Positions 48,211 to 60,784 of a stretch of DNA of 64,000 nt are shown here, piece by piece (position 1 is the stretch's first letter; every line of letters begins with the position of its first letter). The stretch spans positions 31,430,160-31,494,159 of the forward strand of contig NC_068978.1 of the NCBI RefSeq assembly GCF_016808095.1, in the 5' to 3' direction. Source of the DNA: Vigna angularis. Taxonomy: Eukaryota > Streptophyta > Magnoliopsida > Fabales > Fabaceae. The notes beneath the pieces are model-generated. The model did not search any database. It saw nothing but the letters and a program-made list of their open reading frames with translations, and was not told the origin of the DNA. The translations under genes and the position numbers were made by a program.

Positions 48211-49965
48211 GGTTTAATGTCTCGGTAGGTCCCTATTTTCGGCGTGAATTTCAAATAGGTCCCTTTTTCTTTTAGGCGTCTCAATTGGGTTCTTTTTTGT
48301 GTAAAATTGGAGCAATTAGGGGTCTGCCGTCAAATTACACAAACGGCCGTTTAAGTTTGCTTACGTGTTATTAAAAATGATTTTGAATTAAGTTTTGTAT
48401 TAAAAAATGGAGGGCAAAAACGGCAACCGTCCTTTCACAAGTTCCTTTCTCTCTCTTTCTATCTCTCTGTGTTTTTCGTGACGAGGTTCTTGATATTTCT
48501 TTCACTTGGAGCGAAACGTGCGAACACCTTTCGTTCAAGGTTTCGAGATTATTGCTTTGCTCGCTCGCGCATTGCTGGAAAATGAGAAACAACAGAACGA
48601 ATTAATCCACGTGTTAGAGATGCTATCAGATATGGGTGCGATTTTTCTAATCTTAGGTTTGTTAATTGTGTAGATCCTTTTCATGAGGTGAAGAGCAAGC
48701 GGGAAAAGAAAAAAGAGGTGGACGATTTTTTTTGTTGGTTTCAGCTGTTCAGGATTGATTCCATGATATCTTAAAAACAAGAAGAAAGAATCTGTCTTTG
48801 ATATTCAGATAATCAAATTATCAATTCGGTTATTCCTCCAGCACGTGCATCACAGAACCTCATTCTCCCACCCAACTTCAACTTCATCTTCCAACTATCA
48901 AAAACCCCAAAGCCATCTTCGTTTTTTTCCACACAGAGACAGAAAAATATTGGATAATCATCTTTCACACTGTTTCCTCTCTATTCTCACAACAGCCATT
49001 TCTCACCCGCACAGAAAAACACCTCCCTCAGTATCAATTCATCTTTCATTCTCTCCTTCATCATGTTCAACACCTGAAAAACAGAGAGGAACACCCAAAA
49101 CAGAAAATAGATATGGGAACAATTGTCGACAGCAAATTCTAGCGAAGGAGGGCAATTGTCGGAGCTAGATTAATGGCAGTGTCGTGTGAAAAATGAAGGG
49201 GAAAGGGAGTTCCTCCTTGCCAGCAAAGAAGAGAACGTCGGAGAGAGAGGAGTGCACCGTCGGCGACGGTGGCTGGGAATTGCATCACTGGCACGACCTT
49301 GGCTCACGGCTCGCGGTGGATGGCCTCATCGAGGGCGGCATCGGCGTGGCACAGAGAGGGATCGGAGAAAGCGCTGGCGGACTCTGCTCGGGCTGACGAG
49401 GGCTCCGGCGGCACAAGCAGTGGTCGGTCTGGCAGAAGCGGCAGTGTGCGCGCAGTGGTGGCTGGAAGTAGTGGTGATGGCCTCCAGGACGCGGCGGCCT
49501 GTGTGCGTGAGCCGGCGGACGGGACGAACCCCTCCCTGGGGTTGCCGATTTCAAAGGGAGACGGGAGATAGGGAAGGTGGTGGCGCGGTGGCCGGTTTCG
49601 CGGCACGCAGGGAAGACGCCCCTTCATCGGAGTTCTGGGCTGGGAGAGGAGTCAAGAGATGGCGTGGTGGCTGGATTCGAAGAAAAGAAGAACCGCGCTT
49701 CCAATCGAAGAAGAAAAGAAGAAAAGGGTTTTCCCAGTTTGCCTTTTTTGCCCTTGAAGAACAAATCCATTTTTTAATACAAAAATTAATTCAAAATCAT
49801 TTTTAATAACACGTAGGCAAACTTAAACGGTCGTTTGTGTAATTTGACGGCAGACCCCTAATTGCTCCAATTTTACACAAAAAAGAACCCAATTGAGACG
49901 CCGAAAAGAAAAGGGACCTATTTGAAATTCACGCCGAAAATAGGGACCTACCGAGACATTAAACC
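48211..49965. mobile_element. Non-autonomous MULE with GC-rich cargo
   Basis: Terminal inverted repeats of about 200 bp are nearly identical. The left arm is 48211 onward, GGTTTAATGTCTCGGTAGGT and so on. The right arm ends at 49965 with its complement, ending CGAGACATTAAACC. A perfect 9-bp target duplication TAAAAGTTA flanks it (48202-48210 and 49966-49974), the MULE signature. The interior (48410-49760) includes a strongly GC-rich, purine-biased tract at 49190-49740 with a 206-codon plus-strand frame and overlapping frames on both strands. These are Arg/Gly/Ala-rich and look like compositional artefacts or captured host DNA, not a transposase. High arm similarity implies fairly recent activity. 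Confidence 0.92.
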
Positions 49966-49974
49966 TAAAAGTTA

Positions 49975-50398
49975 ATATGGTATTAGGTTTAAGGAGTGAA
50001 TTGAAATGATGGATTTTGGTGGTTGTTGTTGGAGTACATTGTCACATCTCTCAACACCTTTGGCATTTTCCCACACTTTCTCCACATTCTTCAGCCACAA
50101 ACTCTTCATCTTCTTCCATCCAACACTTTTTACACTTTTTTTTCACCTTTTTTTTCGTATATTTTACCTACTTCTCACACATTCGTAAAAAAAAATACTT
50201 TTATACAAATTTTTTATAAGATTTTAAGACAAGATACATACTATTTTTTAATAATTCTTTATTTATTTATTATTATATTTACATACTTTAAATTTAATAA
50301 AAACATACACATGTACTGTATTAAAATATCGTTAAATTTTTTATCTTAACATATAATTTTTTTATTTAAATAAAGAAAAAAGAATAAAAAATAAAAGG
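49975..50398. other. AT-rich spacer between two inverted-repeat elements
   Basis: C/T-rich at 50030-50180, then AT-rich. Short frames here are low-complexity and are not called. Confidence 0.5.
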
Positions 50399-51598
50399 TG
50401 TAATATCTATTTTGGTTCCTAGGTTTTGTCAAAGTGTTCATATGATCTTACCTTTTTTAAGATGTTCACAGTTGTCTTATATGTTGTAAATACGGTTCAA
50501 GTTGATCATTTTTACTTACAGGTTTTTTAACGGTGTAATTGTCTCAGTTACCCATGTTGAGTGACCTGTGCAATTTTACAATACATGGAAACAATAAGTC
50601 CAATTGATGTGGCAAAGTTAAAAGTTAAAGTTAAATTTAAGCTGAGGAGAGTTAGGGTTTTGAGTTTTCTATTTTTCTCACGATGAAGAACCATGGTGTA
50701 GAAGACGAACATGGTGGAGTGATGGTGCAATTTGGATTTTTGCATATTAGGAGTTTTTTGATTTGAGATTTTAGAGTTTTTTGATTTGAGATTTTAGGGT
50801 TTTCTAATTTAGGATTTTAGGGTTTTTTGATTTTAGATTTTAGGATTTTCTGATTTGGGATTTTAGGGTGACGCTGTTGTGACTTGGTTGTTGTTCGTGA
50901 GAAGAGGATGGTCGCGATTAGAGATAACGTTAGCGACAAGGGATTTACCGACAATATTCTAGCCATCGATAAGCCGTCGGTAAAAGGTAAATACCGACGA
51001 CTTCTGGCTGTTTCCGAGGGATTGTGGCCTTCGGTAATGCGCTTCTTTTTAGTACACGTTCTCAATTTGGGGTTTTCTTGCAAGTTGAATTGTGACCATG
51101 GAGGTTTGAACGAAGGTTTCTCTTGTTCTTACAGATTCCGGGGAGAAGGGGATTCACAATGGTGGTTCTGGAACGAGGTTACTAGTGGTTGTGATTTGGG
51201 TATGATTTGTTGTTTCAGATTCGTGGTTGCACGAGAGAGAGGAACAAGAAAGCTTTCGCGGTGGTCGGAGTGGTGGTCACCTAAGGGAGATGGTGGTTGT
51301 TGCATTGGTGGTGGTGACCCGAAGAAGATGATGAGAATCTATTAAGAATAAAATAAAATAAAAGAAAAAGAGAAATAAAAATTTTTATTATTGCCACATC
51401 AGGTAATCACGCAATCAATAACTAGACAACTCATTCACTTTTGGCTAATGAAAAAATTACATCGTTAGCATTTCTAATACCGAATACACAAAAATATCAA
51501 TTTGAACCGTTTTTACAAAATATGAAACAACTGTAAACATCTGAAGAAAAGGATAAGACCACTTTGACCAAACTTAAGGATCAAAATAGATATTAAAC
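50399..51598. mobile_element. Long-inverted-repeat element, diverged (MULE-like)
   Basis: The left end GTGTAATATCTATTTTGG (50399) is matched by the right end, whose reverse complement reads GTTTAATATCTATTTTGATC. Similarity runs for about 130 bp, including GTCAAAGTG and ACGGTTCAA. No target duplication could be matched, so the borders are uncertain by a few bases. The interior holds a 23-bp tandem repeat (50749-50868) and a GC-richer region (50880-51345) with a 153-codon frame of no recognisable family. Confidence 0.65.
50749..50868. repeat. Five-copy 23-bp tandem repeat
   Basis: The unit approximates AGGGTTTTTTGATTTGAGAT plus TTT, with one to four changes per copy. It lies inside the long-inverted-repeat element. 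Confidence 0.85.
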
Positions 51599-52353
51599 AA
51601 ATATATTATTATTATTATTATTGTACAAATTCATTTTTATTACTTTATTATTATTATTATTATATAAATATATTATTATATATTATTATTATTTACCATT
51701 TTTATTACTATTTTCTATTATTTTTTTATATTATATCATAACCTAATCAATCGTATAGATAAAGTAGTTGTGAAGTAAACAAGTGTAGTGTGTTCAATTT
51801 TCTATATTAGGTATAAGTAACAATCCTGAAAGTATTTCTTAATAGTGTATGTTATTTTTTGATTGTGGTGTTTAAATAAGATTTTTTGGTAAGTGTCTAA
51901 AGGAAATATAAACTAACTTCTAAATATTTTTTCAAATAACTTTTCTAAATCTTTATTTTTTAATCTGTGCTTGAATTAATTTTAATTTATGAAAAATATT
52001 ATTTCTTTTATTTTCTTAGAAATACTCATATTGTATTAACTTTCTATATATCAGTTATGGGGTGAACCAATATGGTAGGTTCACTTACATTAATAAAATA
52101 ACTTTATAGGTTTAAGTAGTTATATCTCTATTCAAAATGGAGATATTAAGATTTTTTTTCATGTTGAATTTTTTGAATGAGTATGAAAAGACTAGAGATG
52201 TACAAATGAACTGTACTGAAATGTATTATTAAAAATGTATTTTCAAAAATCGTTTTATTGAATAAAGAAAAGTTTTGTTTACTTTTTAAAATTTTTATTA
52301 AAATTTTCTATTAGCTAAAATTTACTTAAACATTTTTTTAAAATTAAATAGAA

Positions 52354-52358
<5 letters not shown>

Positions 52359-52436
<78 letters not shown>
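52359..52436. repeat. (TA)n microsatellite
   Basis: About 78 bp of uninterrupted TA. Confidence 0.95.
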
Positions 52437-52438
<2 letters not shown>

Positions 52439-54279
52439 GACATAAATTGGTTTTTCTTATACGATTTGATCGTAGGCTTTTAATTTGGCTTCTTCGTGTA
52501 ATACACAAGAGTCACCTTATGATGGAAGCCAAACATTGTAGAAAGTAAGGTTATATATTATGGAAGAAAGTACATATATTAATATTAATACTCAAACAAA
52601 TAGCCATTATTTAATTATTATTTTGTCCTACAAGTTTCATAAAAAAGCAATCTTTAATTACTTGTAAATCTATTTAAACAAACTTCTCTGAAGATACTTT
52701 CAATGAAACAAAATAAATAATTCTTTTCATAAATCAAAATGAACTCACAAAAAGGTTAAACCATAGAAATTCAAAAATATTATAAAAAAACTTATCCCAG
52801 TTTTTTAGATTCTTACTGATATTTTGAACACATGAAATTATAGGAGAAGATGGTTGTTTTTTTTTTTAATTATTTACAAGGGTGTAGGTTAAATATTTGT
52901 ATTTTGAATATTTAGATTTTGAAGGTTTGTTTGTATTAAAATATAGATTTTGAAATGTTAATAGCTAAAGTAAAGAGAAATAATAATAATAATAATATAA
53001 TGATAATTTTTACGTTCATTTGAGATATAATATATGAATAAAATTATTATAAAAAAGTAAATTTTTATATATTTTAAAAAAATAGAATAAAAAAAGATAA
53101 TATAAAAAGAATGTAAAAAATTTATGTAAATTAAAATATGATTTTTCAAAATTTATAACTAACTTGACTGAATGAAAAAAGAGTTTTTGCATATATACTT
53201 TATTTCCCTAATTTGAATATGATGATTGATTAGCAGCCTTTTGTGAAGGTGTTACTTTCTTACTATAATGCTGTCAATTAGCATGTCCACTGCCAGAACT
53301 GCAACAGTACTACTTCTTACCCATCATTTTCCTTCTTCTCAAATTTATCAAACATTTTTCTACCATTATTTTTCACATCTTAATTATACTTACTTCAAAA
53401 CTATTTTTTCTCTATGTGGACTACATAATTATAAGAGAAAAACATGAAAAAAAAGTTCATTTTTCCATAAACTAAAATTACATAAGTTAAGAATTAAAAG
53501 TTGACAAATGTTTAAGTTAATTTAAACTTCTAAAAAATCTATTTTTTAACTAATATTGGTCAAAACAAATCATTAATTTAAACTTAATGATTAAAGTTAA
53601 GTGATGAATCCATAAACAAATAATTGGGTGTGCTTGTTTTGGAGTTTAAGCAAGTTTTAACCTATTTTTATATACTTTTTGCATAATATGTACGTTATAA
53701 TTTCACTAGTTTTTTTGAGTTTCATCAGATATATTCAATACCAATAAAATCTGAATCAAATCTATGTATAAAACTTGACGTTATATTCACTTAAAAACCT
53801 TTAAATTATAAATTTGTAAGTTTTCTTCTTCTTTTTTTCTCAACTCTTTTATACATAAACTAACACTTAAATTCTCAATGTAACTTTAAGGAAATTTTGT
53901 GAATATATATTCAATATAAAATTTAAACTCATATTAAATTTTTAAACATAATTTTAACGTAATTTTATGAATTATATATACGTTTCCAAACAGCCAAATA
54001 ATTGATAGTGAAAGGGAAGTAATTTGGAAGTTAACGACGGAAAGTTAATTAATTAACATTGACGTGAGATATATTGCAAGGGAAAGTATGAAACAAGGGC
54101 TAGGGAACCCTACTTACTTAACCTTTTCTATTTTTTATTTTTATTTTTTATCTCTTGTTCTTTGTTTTCGTCTCATTTGATTTTGGCATTTTGGTTTCTG
54201 CAATTAGGTTACTTATAAATGCTTTTGAATGTACTTATTTTGGTGAGGCTTGCCCTATGTCATGTTATTTAGGACAAGA

Positions 54280-54383
<104 letters not shown>

Positions 54384-55475
54384 GCATACAATAATTTAAA
54401 AATTACGGAATTTAGACGAAGAAGAGATAGCATCCAAGACATTGATATTGATCATATCTACGGATTAATTAACCAAATGGGTAAGTTAGGGATATATGTC
54501 TTAGTTTAATAATCATAATTATTATTTTAATCAGAAAAAAATTGCAACCTTCATTGGGTTATGTGTAATTTTATTTTTCCATATATGTGATTAAATAACT
54601 GAGTTAAATACAAATGTTATGATGTATATATCTCCATATCAACAAAATTTATTAATGAGAAAATATCATTTTAATATTGTCATGTACAATATAGGGGGAA
54701 TGCTTTGATAAAATTAACATATTTTAAAGTAATTAAATAAAAGCTTGGACATAAAAGGTTAAAACGGAGATAAAAGGTTGATGCTGAAAAGGACAACAAA
54801 AATTAATAAAAGAAAAATATAATAAATTATGAAAGGATTTAGCTCAAAACTCATGAAAAACAAGGAGAAACATACAAAATTAAGCAAAACTGAATGTAGA
54901 TAGATCACGCTTATTCTTAAAGAAGTGAAACATGTAAAACTATAAGTCTTACTCCCCACCAAACAAGAACTTATATATTATTAATGATACATTTGATTAA
55001 TCTATTATAGTACAAGTGTCACTCTTAAATATATGTAAATAGTGAAAGATTATAGATTAACACAAATTTAAACATTTCATTTCAGATAAGACATCAAGGC
55101 ACATAATTTTCATCATGAAGACCATAAGAGTTAGTTGTGAATCACACTCAAGCCAAATAATCCGCCAAACAATATTATATCCACATATTTCAAAACAAGA
55201 TAATGACCAAAATCCTTGTGGCAAGAGTTGGATCAACACTAATTAAGTAAAAAAGCATCCAAAAAAATTATACTTATAAGATAATATGATTATAAAATGA
55301 TATGATATAATTATTTTCTCACAAACATATATGTCATGACAATTTCATCTTTATAGATGATGACAAATTTAATGATATTTACCTTTCATAATAAAACATA
55401 ATGTCTAATTTTTTTAATGAATGTATTTATTTTAAATTTTTTATTTGGAAAAAAAAATACAAGATTTCTTTTTAT

Positions 55476-56476
55476 CACTAGTGCAATTTTTTTTTATATC
55501 GGTTAAAAAAGACTTTTTATACTAATTCTAGAATTGGTATAGAAGTAGGAGCTATAGAAAATATTGACTTTTTATATCAGTTTCAAATCTAGTATAAAAA
55601 GTGTCACTTTTTATATCGGTTAAAGGTATAACCGACATAAGAAAATAGTGTTTTGGAATTTTGTTGTGCAAGAATTTTGTTGGGTGTGTACGAAGACTGA
55701 AATTGATGAAGAACAGTAGATTAATGAGGACTGAAATTTATTGTGCACACCAATTTATTTCCTCAAATCCCTACTTTCACAATTACCACTACATTTTTTA
55801 AGGCTTTTCCAAGTATACCTTTGTAATGTCCCGTATCTTTAAGACACCATTACCACTGCATTTTTTCTTTCTGAAAAGTGGGTCACTGTATTTCAACACC
55901 CACATTCACTCAAAAAATTTAGCTGGAAAATAAAATAGAGAAGAAAGGGAGAAACAATAACTAATGTACAATGGTGAATGACATTGCGGAGAACTATGTC
56001 TTCGATTATGGCTCGTTTGAGACAAAGATGCGATGTCAAAGAAGTTAAATTGTGAATCAGAGAACGAGAAGGAGTAAGCCTCTTACGAGAGGAGAGGGAA
56101 AGGGTCACCGACAATGCAAATCCATGGTTGCAGCCATTGTAGCAGCAACAGTGCTCACACATATTGGGAGTGTGAATGGAGGAAGAAGCTGCTCGCACAT
56201 CTTGCTACTAAGATATGGAAAATTTAGAGATTTAGTGTATCTTAATTTAGAAAAAGAAAATAAGAATCTACTTTCTATGCCAGTTATAATTAAAATCGGT
56301 ATAGAAAATTTTCTTATTTATTAAAAAAATGTCACTGTTCAACTTTCTATACCGATTATAATTTGAACTAATATAAATTTTTTTATTAAATTTCATCAAA
56401 TTCACTTTCAATACCAATTCTAGATTCAACCTGTATATAAAACTTTTTATATTTACGAAAGTGTTGTTGCACTAGT
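55476..56476. mobile_element. Non-autonomous CACTA-like element
   Basis: The left terminus is CACTAGTGCAA (55476). The right terminus is its complement, TTGCACTAGT, ending at about 56476, with the final base apparently changed. Subterminal regions of about 160 bp at both ends carry inverted and direct copies of a TATACCGATT/AATCGGTATA-type motif (for example TTATATCGGTTAA, GGTATAACCGACATAAG, CTATACCGATTATAA), typical of CACTA elements. A 3-bp target duplication could not be confirmed. The interior has a 90-codon frame without transposase features. Confidence 0.7.
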
Positions 56477-59400
56477 AGATTATAACTTGTATAAATAATC
56501 ATTATAAAAAATATATTTTATCCTAGTATATGAAGGTTATATTAGATTACATTGTAAAACTATATTATTATAATAAGTTGTAGACGACACTGAGCTAAAC
56601 TAATCACAAGAAAAGATGCAAACTATAACACAAAAATCACATAAAACGATTGAATCTGAATTCAGATCTATGAAATTATGTTACGAAGCCATTAAAATGT
56701 TGACTCACACATTTCCTTAAAATATCTAATACAACAAACCAACCTTTTACTATTTAATGCTCAAAATAGTGTTGTTATAATACAAAGAAAACATATTCAT
56801 AATTGAAAGCATTACAAGTTGAGTGTAACAAATATTTCTCTTAGGTAAAATGTTACTAACTCCTATGCAGTGTTGGTATAAAAAAGAACATGCTACTTAA
56901 AATAGGTAAAAAAGACTTGTCATGGAAAATAACTTGAAATATCAACGTATTGTGCATGAACCTTTGCCCACTCTATTTAAGTTACACCTAAAATTGCTTT
57001 GTTTTTCCTTTAGTTTTAATATTTAATATTAAAATTAAATAAATAAAAGTTAGTTAAATCAAAACTAATTTCATCATATTTAATTCTATTATTTTTTTAT
57101 TATTTTAGTTTCAATTTATAGCCGGCTCGATTAACACTATTTGTGATATTCTTATTGACTAATCTGATTCTTAACTTTTTTCTTTTTTATATGTAAGAAA
57201 TTGAAATCAGTTAAAATAATGCAAAGTTTTTACGTAATAAAAATAATAACTAAATTTTATAACGACTTTACGTTTTTTTAACTTGCTGAAAATAAATTTA
57301 AATTAAAGTCTCTTTCTAAATTAATATAAAGAGGTTTCAAATAAATATTAAAGATACGAAAATGAAACCAAAATTAACACTCGCAATAAGCTAATTAAAG
57401 TCATTCATGATAAGAATAATTTAGAAACTACTAAAAACAAGCTTATCAAAGTTTAATTTTTCCTACATAAAAGTAATACGAGTGTTAGATCTGAGATATA
57501 TATTTTTCAGTTATCTTTGTAATTAATAACTTTTCCCTACCTTAACTTTTTCTTAACATATATATAATCAAGTGTCTTGTTTAATTTATAAATTTGTTTC
57601 ATACCTTTTAATTTTCCAAATATATATTAAACATCTCACATCTATTAACGATAAATTTACATTATATACACCTTATTTCTAAAAATATAATTTTATAAAA
57701 TTAAATTAAACTTAAAATTTACTTCAAATCATCCAAAATATATCTAACAATACGTATTATTGGTCATTCAAAATATATTCTATCAATACATATTACCTAT
57801 TATTATAAAATCATTTATTAATATAAAGAAATTTCATGTAAATTAAAAATAAAATAGAAATAGTTATTAGTTTGAAAAGTATAAATTCTATAAGAATGTT
57901 GAAAAAAAAGAGTAAATGCATTGAATGGTAAAAAGAAATTGCAGCAAGTCTCCCGGTGGGATGTAGAGAGGTAGACCACGTGATAATTTCAGAAATTGGA
58001 GCAGAATTTGGTTCGCATGGCTGCTTTTTGGGCCATAGAAAGGTCCCAACATTTGACTCTTTTCTACTACACTCTTCAATTCTCTCTTTCTTTCTTTTCC
58101 TTCTTAATGTGGAACCATCCTCACCACAAAAAATCCATTTTTTCTCTCTCACAACATTCATATTTTCTCAATTATTCAACTTATATATATCTACACCAAC
58201 TTCCTATATATGTTGCTCACATTGTTTTCTTCTGTTCTATGCCCAGCCTCACAAAATGGTATAAAAAAACCAGTAATGAGTAGAATAGTACAGATATCAA
58301 ATGAAGAATTTGGTGTAGCTAGGTTTGCATGCTCAGTCACTGCACTCAGTAGTGAGAGAGAATAATATATATTTTCGTGCATGCATGTTTTCTCTATATA
58401 AGTACAATTAATTCCAATATTCACATCATATCATTTTGTTTCTTGCTCTGTGGAGTTATATATAAATATAAATATATAATATATAGATATAGGTTGATGG
58501 ATCTGCTGCTGCAATGCTGCATGAGCTTGTGTTATGTCAAACTGACTATATAGTACTGGATATGTGTGCCTTTGTTTTTGTACAAAATCAAGTGCACACA
58601 GAATTCCTGCATGATGCTGCATAGATCAGTGTAATGGAAACTTAACCCTCCAAGGAAATTCCCAAGTCAACCAAAACCAAACACATTTTCTCATTGGAAT
58701 CTGTGCATATGCACATCAATAATTAACTACACCTTTTGGTAGAGAATGTTTCAATTCAACTTTCATTCATACAATATAATCATATGCTTCAACTTTGGCT
58801 TTTGAATAATCAACTTACTGATTTTGCAAACTAGGAAGATGATTTAATGGTGATTTTGAAAATACATGAGTTGCAGTAAGATTGTAAGATAAAGAAGAAA
58901 AAGGCTTTCTGTTTCACAGTATAGTCTATAAATAAAGCTGTTGATATTTAAGAAGTGAAGTAAGATCTGATTTTTGCACTGACAGCTTTTCCTTTTTTGT
59001 TTTTTTCTCATCTTTGGTGGAATTAAATGGTGCCAAAATTAAGAACTAAAGAAGGACCAAAACTAAGCAGAATCATGGATGTTAATTAATCTTTGCTTAA
59101 TAAGAAGTTAAGAACACGACCAGATGACTAATGAAAAACCTAAGTGGGTCGAAGGATTTGAAAATTGTTTGAAGAAAAAGTGATTGTGTATATTAGGAGG
59201 AGAATCACATGGGTTGAAACTTTTAATGTAAAAAAATGGAGCCATTTACACTGAAATAATGAAACAGATGCAGTTGCACTTGTTCTAAAGAGTCCCTTTC
59301 AAATGTTCAAAAACGAAATAAAGGGGTGCGTTTGGAAAAGCAAGAAAGCGAAAATTCAATTAAGCATATCACAAAATCCACCTAGCCATATATCAGGATT

Positions 59401-60184
59401 AATCATCATCTGGGAGCCACTCATCAAACGGACCAAACTCAAAAATCAGATTGTGGGTCCGAAAATTTATTCTCACCCTCTTCAGTTTACTAACCCCATC
59501 TCACCAACAACATTATTAGATATCACGAAAAACATTAATTTAGATGGCATATGTTATAAATATACAGCTTCTGATTTTTCTAGGTTCTGCTCTTGTTCAG
59601 TTCAAAATCGGGTTAATGAGTTTTTGTTTTATTGCTTTGTCTACTTCTCACATTGCTAATTAATTACTGCTCCCACCATCACCACCATGCTCCTTCTTCC
59701 TCTAACTTATCTGGTACAAAAGCAGGGTAATATTGTACCAGTGAAGAAAAAATAAATCAAAATATCTTCACTTTCAATGTCTCTCCGTACGCTTGCATGT
59801 TCATTCCATTCAACTCAAAATTATAAGCTTCTTAAATTTAAAAAAAAAAAAAAAATTCTTGCTTTTCCATTTCATAATTAGATTTGGCCTGCCCACAAAC
59901 TTGAACTTGAATGTAAAACCATTTTATGTTGTGTGGGTGTGAGTTTCTCAATTTGTTGTATGTGGGGTAAAATTGAATGGAAGGAGAAAAAAAAATTTTG
60001 ACCTTTATGATATTTGGTACCCAAGGATAACATTGAAGTTCATTGGGTGAATGATATTGTAGTAAAGTTTTGTTTATACCTTTTGAAAAAAGTGAAAAAG
60101 ATGGAATTTGATTGGATTGTGATGGTAATTTTTCCATTGAAGTTGTAAGATGTATCACAGTACAGATCACCCACCAATTACCCA
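56477..60184. other. Long spacer upstream of SPL8
   Basis: 56477-57870 is AT-rich with nothing recognised. 57940-58620 is more complex, with a TATA box in a good context (CTCTATATAAGTAC, about 58391-58404). Downstream of it, 58493-58622 can fold into an imperfect hairpin, treated as a candidate only. 58620-60180 has no gene. A poly(A) run lies at 59839-59854. Confidence 0.4.
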
Positions 60185-60784
60185 CTCTCTGCAGAAGCCG
60201 CCTCAAACTGAGTTTTTCTCAAATTCTCACACACTCTCACACCAATAGAGAGAAACAGAGAGAGAGAGAGAATTAAGGAGCAAGAGTAGTAACTTTTCTT
60301 GGCATAGAGAGAAAGAGAAAGAGAGAGATGGAGAAAGGGGACAAAAGGGTTCAGCTTTTTGAGGGTGAAAGTGAGATCTTTTAAACGCACATCCATTTAG
60401 CAAAGAGGCATAGTCTTAAACCACAAAGTGTGAAAAGAGAGAGAGAGAGAGAGAAACACAAGAAAAAAAAAAGACTTAATGTGCACGCCATTGTGGTGAG
60501 AAAGAAAGATAGAGAGAAGAAAATGAAGTTGCAAAGCTAACAACAACACAACCTCTCCAAATTAGGGCTTTTATTCTTTGCAATCATATCTCTCTCACTC
60601 TTTCACTTCACTCACTCTCCAAACTCACACAGGTAAGTCTCCAAACACTTGTTCATAAACCCTTCCTTAAAAAAACAAGACCCATGTTTTTATTTTCCTT
60701 ATTTTTCTCGAATCTCTTTTTCTTCTTGCTTGTTCTTACGACCTTATTTTGTAATCGCTTTTTCGTGTTTGCAGTGTTTGAGAC
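60185..60784 (+). promoter_or_regulatory. GA-rich leader and 5' UTR intron of SPL8
   Basis: Repeated (GA)n runs occur at about 60246-60273, 60306-60330 and 60438-60455, of the kind bound by plant GAGA factors (BPC proteins). CT-rich sequence follows at 60585-60620. A leader intron is well defined by CACAG|GTAAGT (donor at 60633) and GTTTGCAG (acceptor ending 60774), leaving ten untranslated bases before the ATG. Confidence 0.6.

Noticed and set aside
49186..49806. 206-codon plus-strand frame in the 48-kb MULE
   Set aside because: Arg/Gly/Ala-rich, overlapped by other long frames on both strands, in a GC-rich purine-biased tract. No domain was seen. It is best explained by composition.
50884..51345. 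153-codon plus-strand frame in the third inverted-repeat element
   Set aside because: No recognisable motif, Trp/Gly/Cys-rich composition and position inside a non-autonomous element. It is not supported as a gene.
58499..58626. Calling a miR172 gene
   Set aside because: Only the last 12 bases of the mature sequence coincide, the preceding bases contain insertions, and the opposite arm does not carry the expected star. It is kept as a low-scoring hairpin candidate only.
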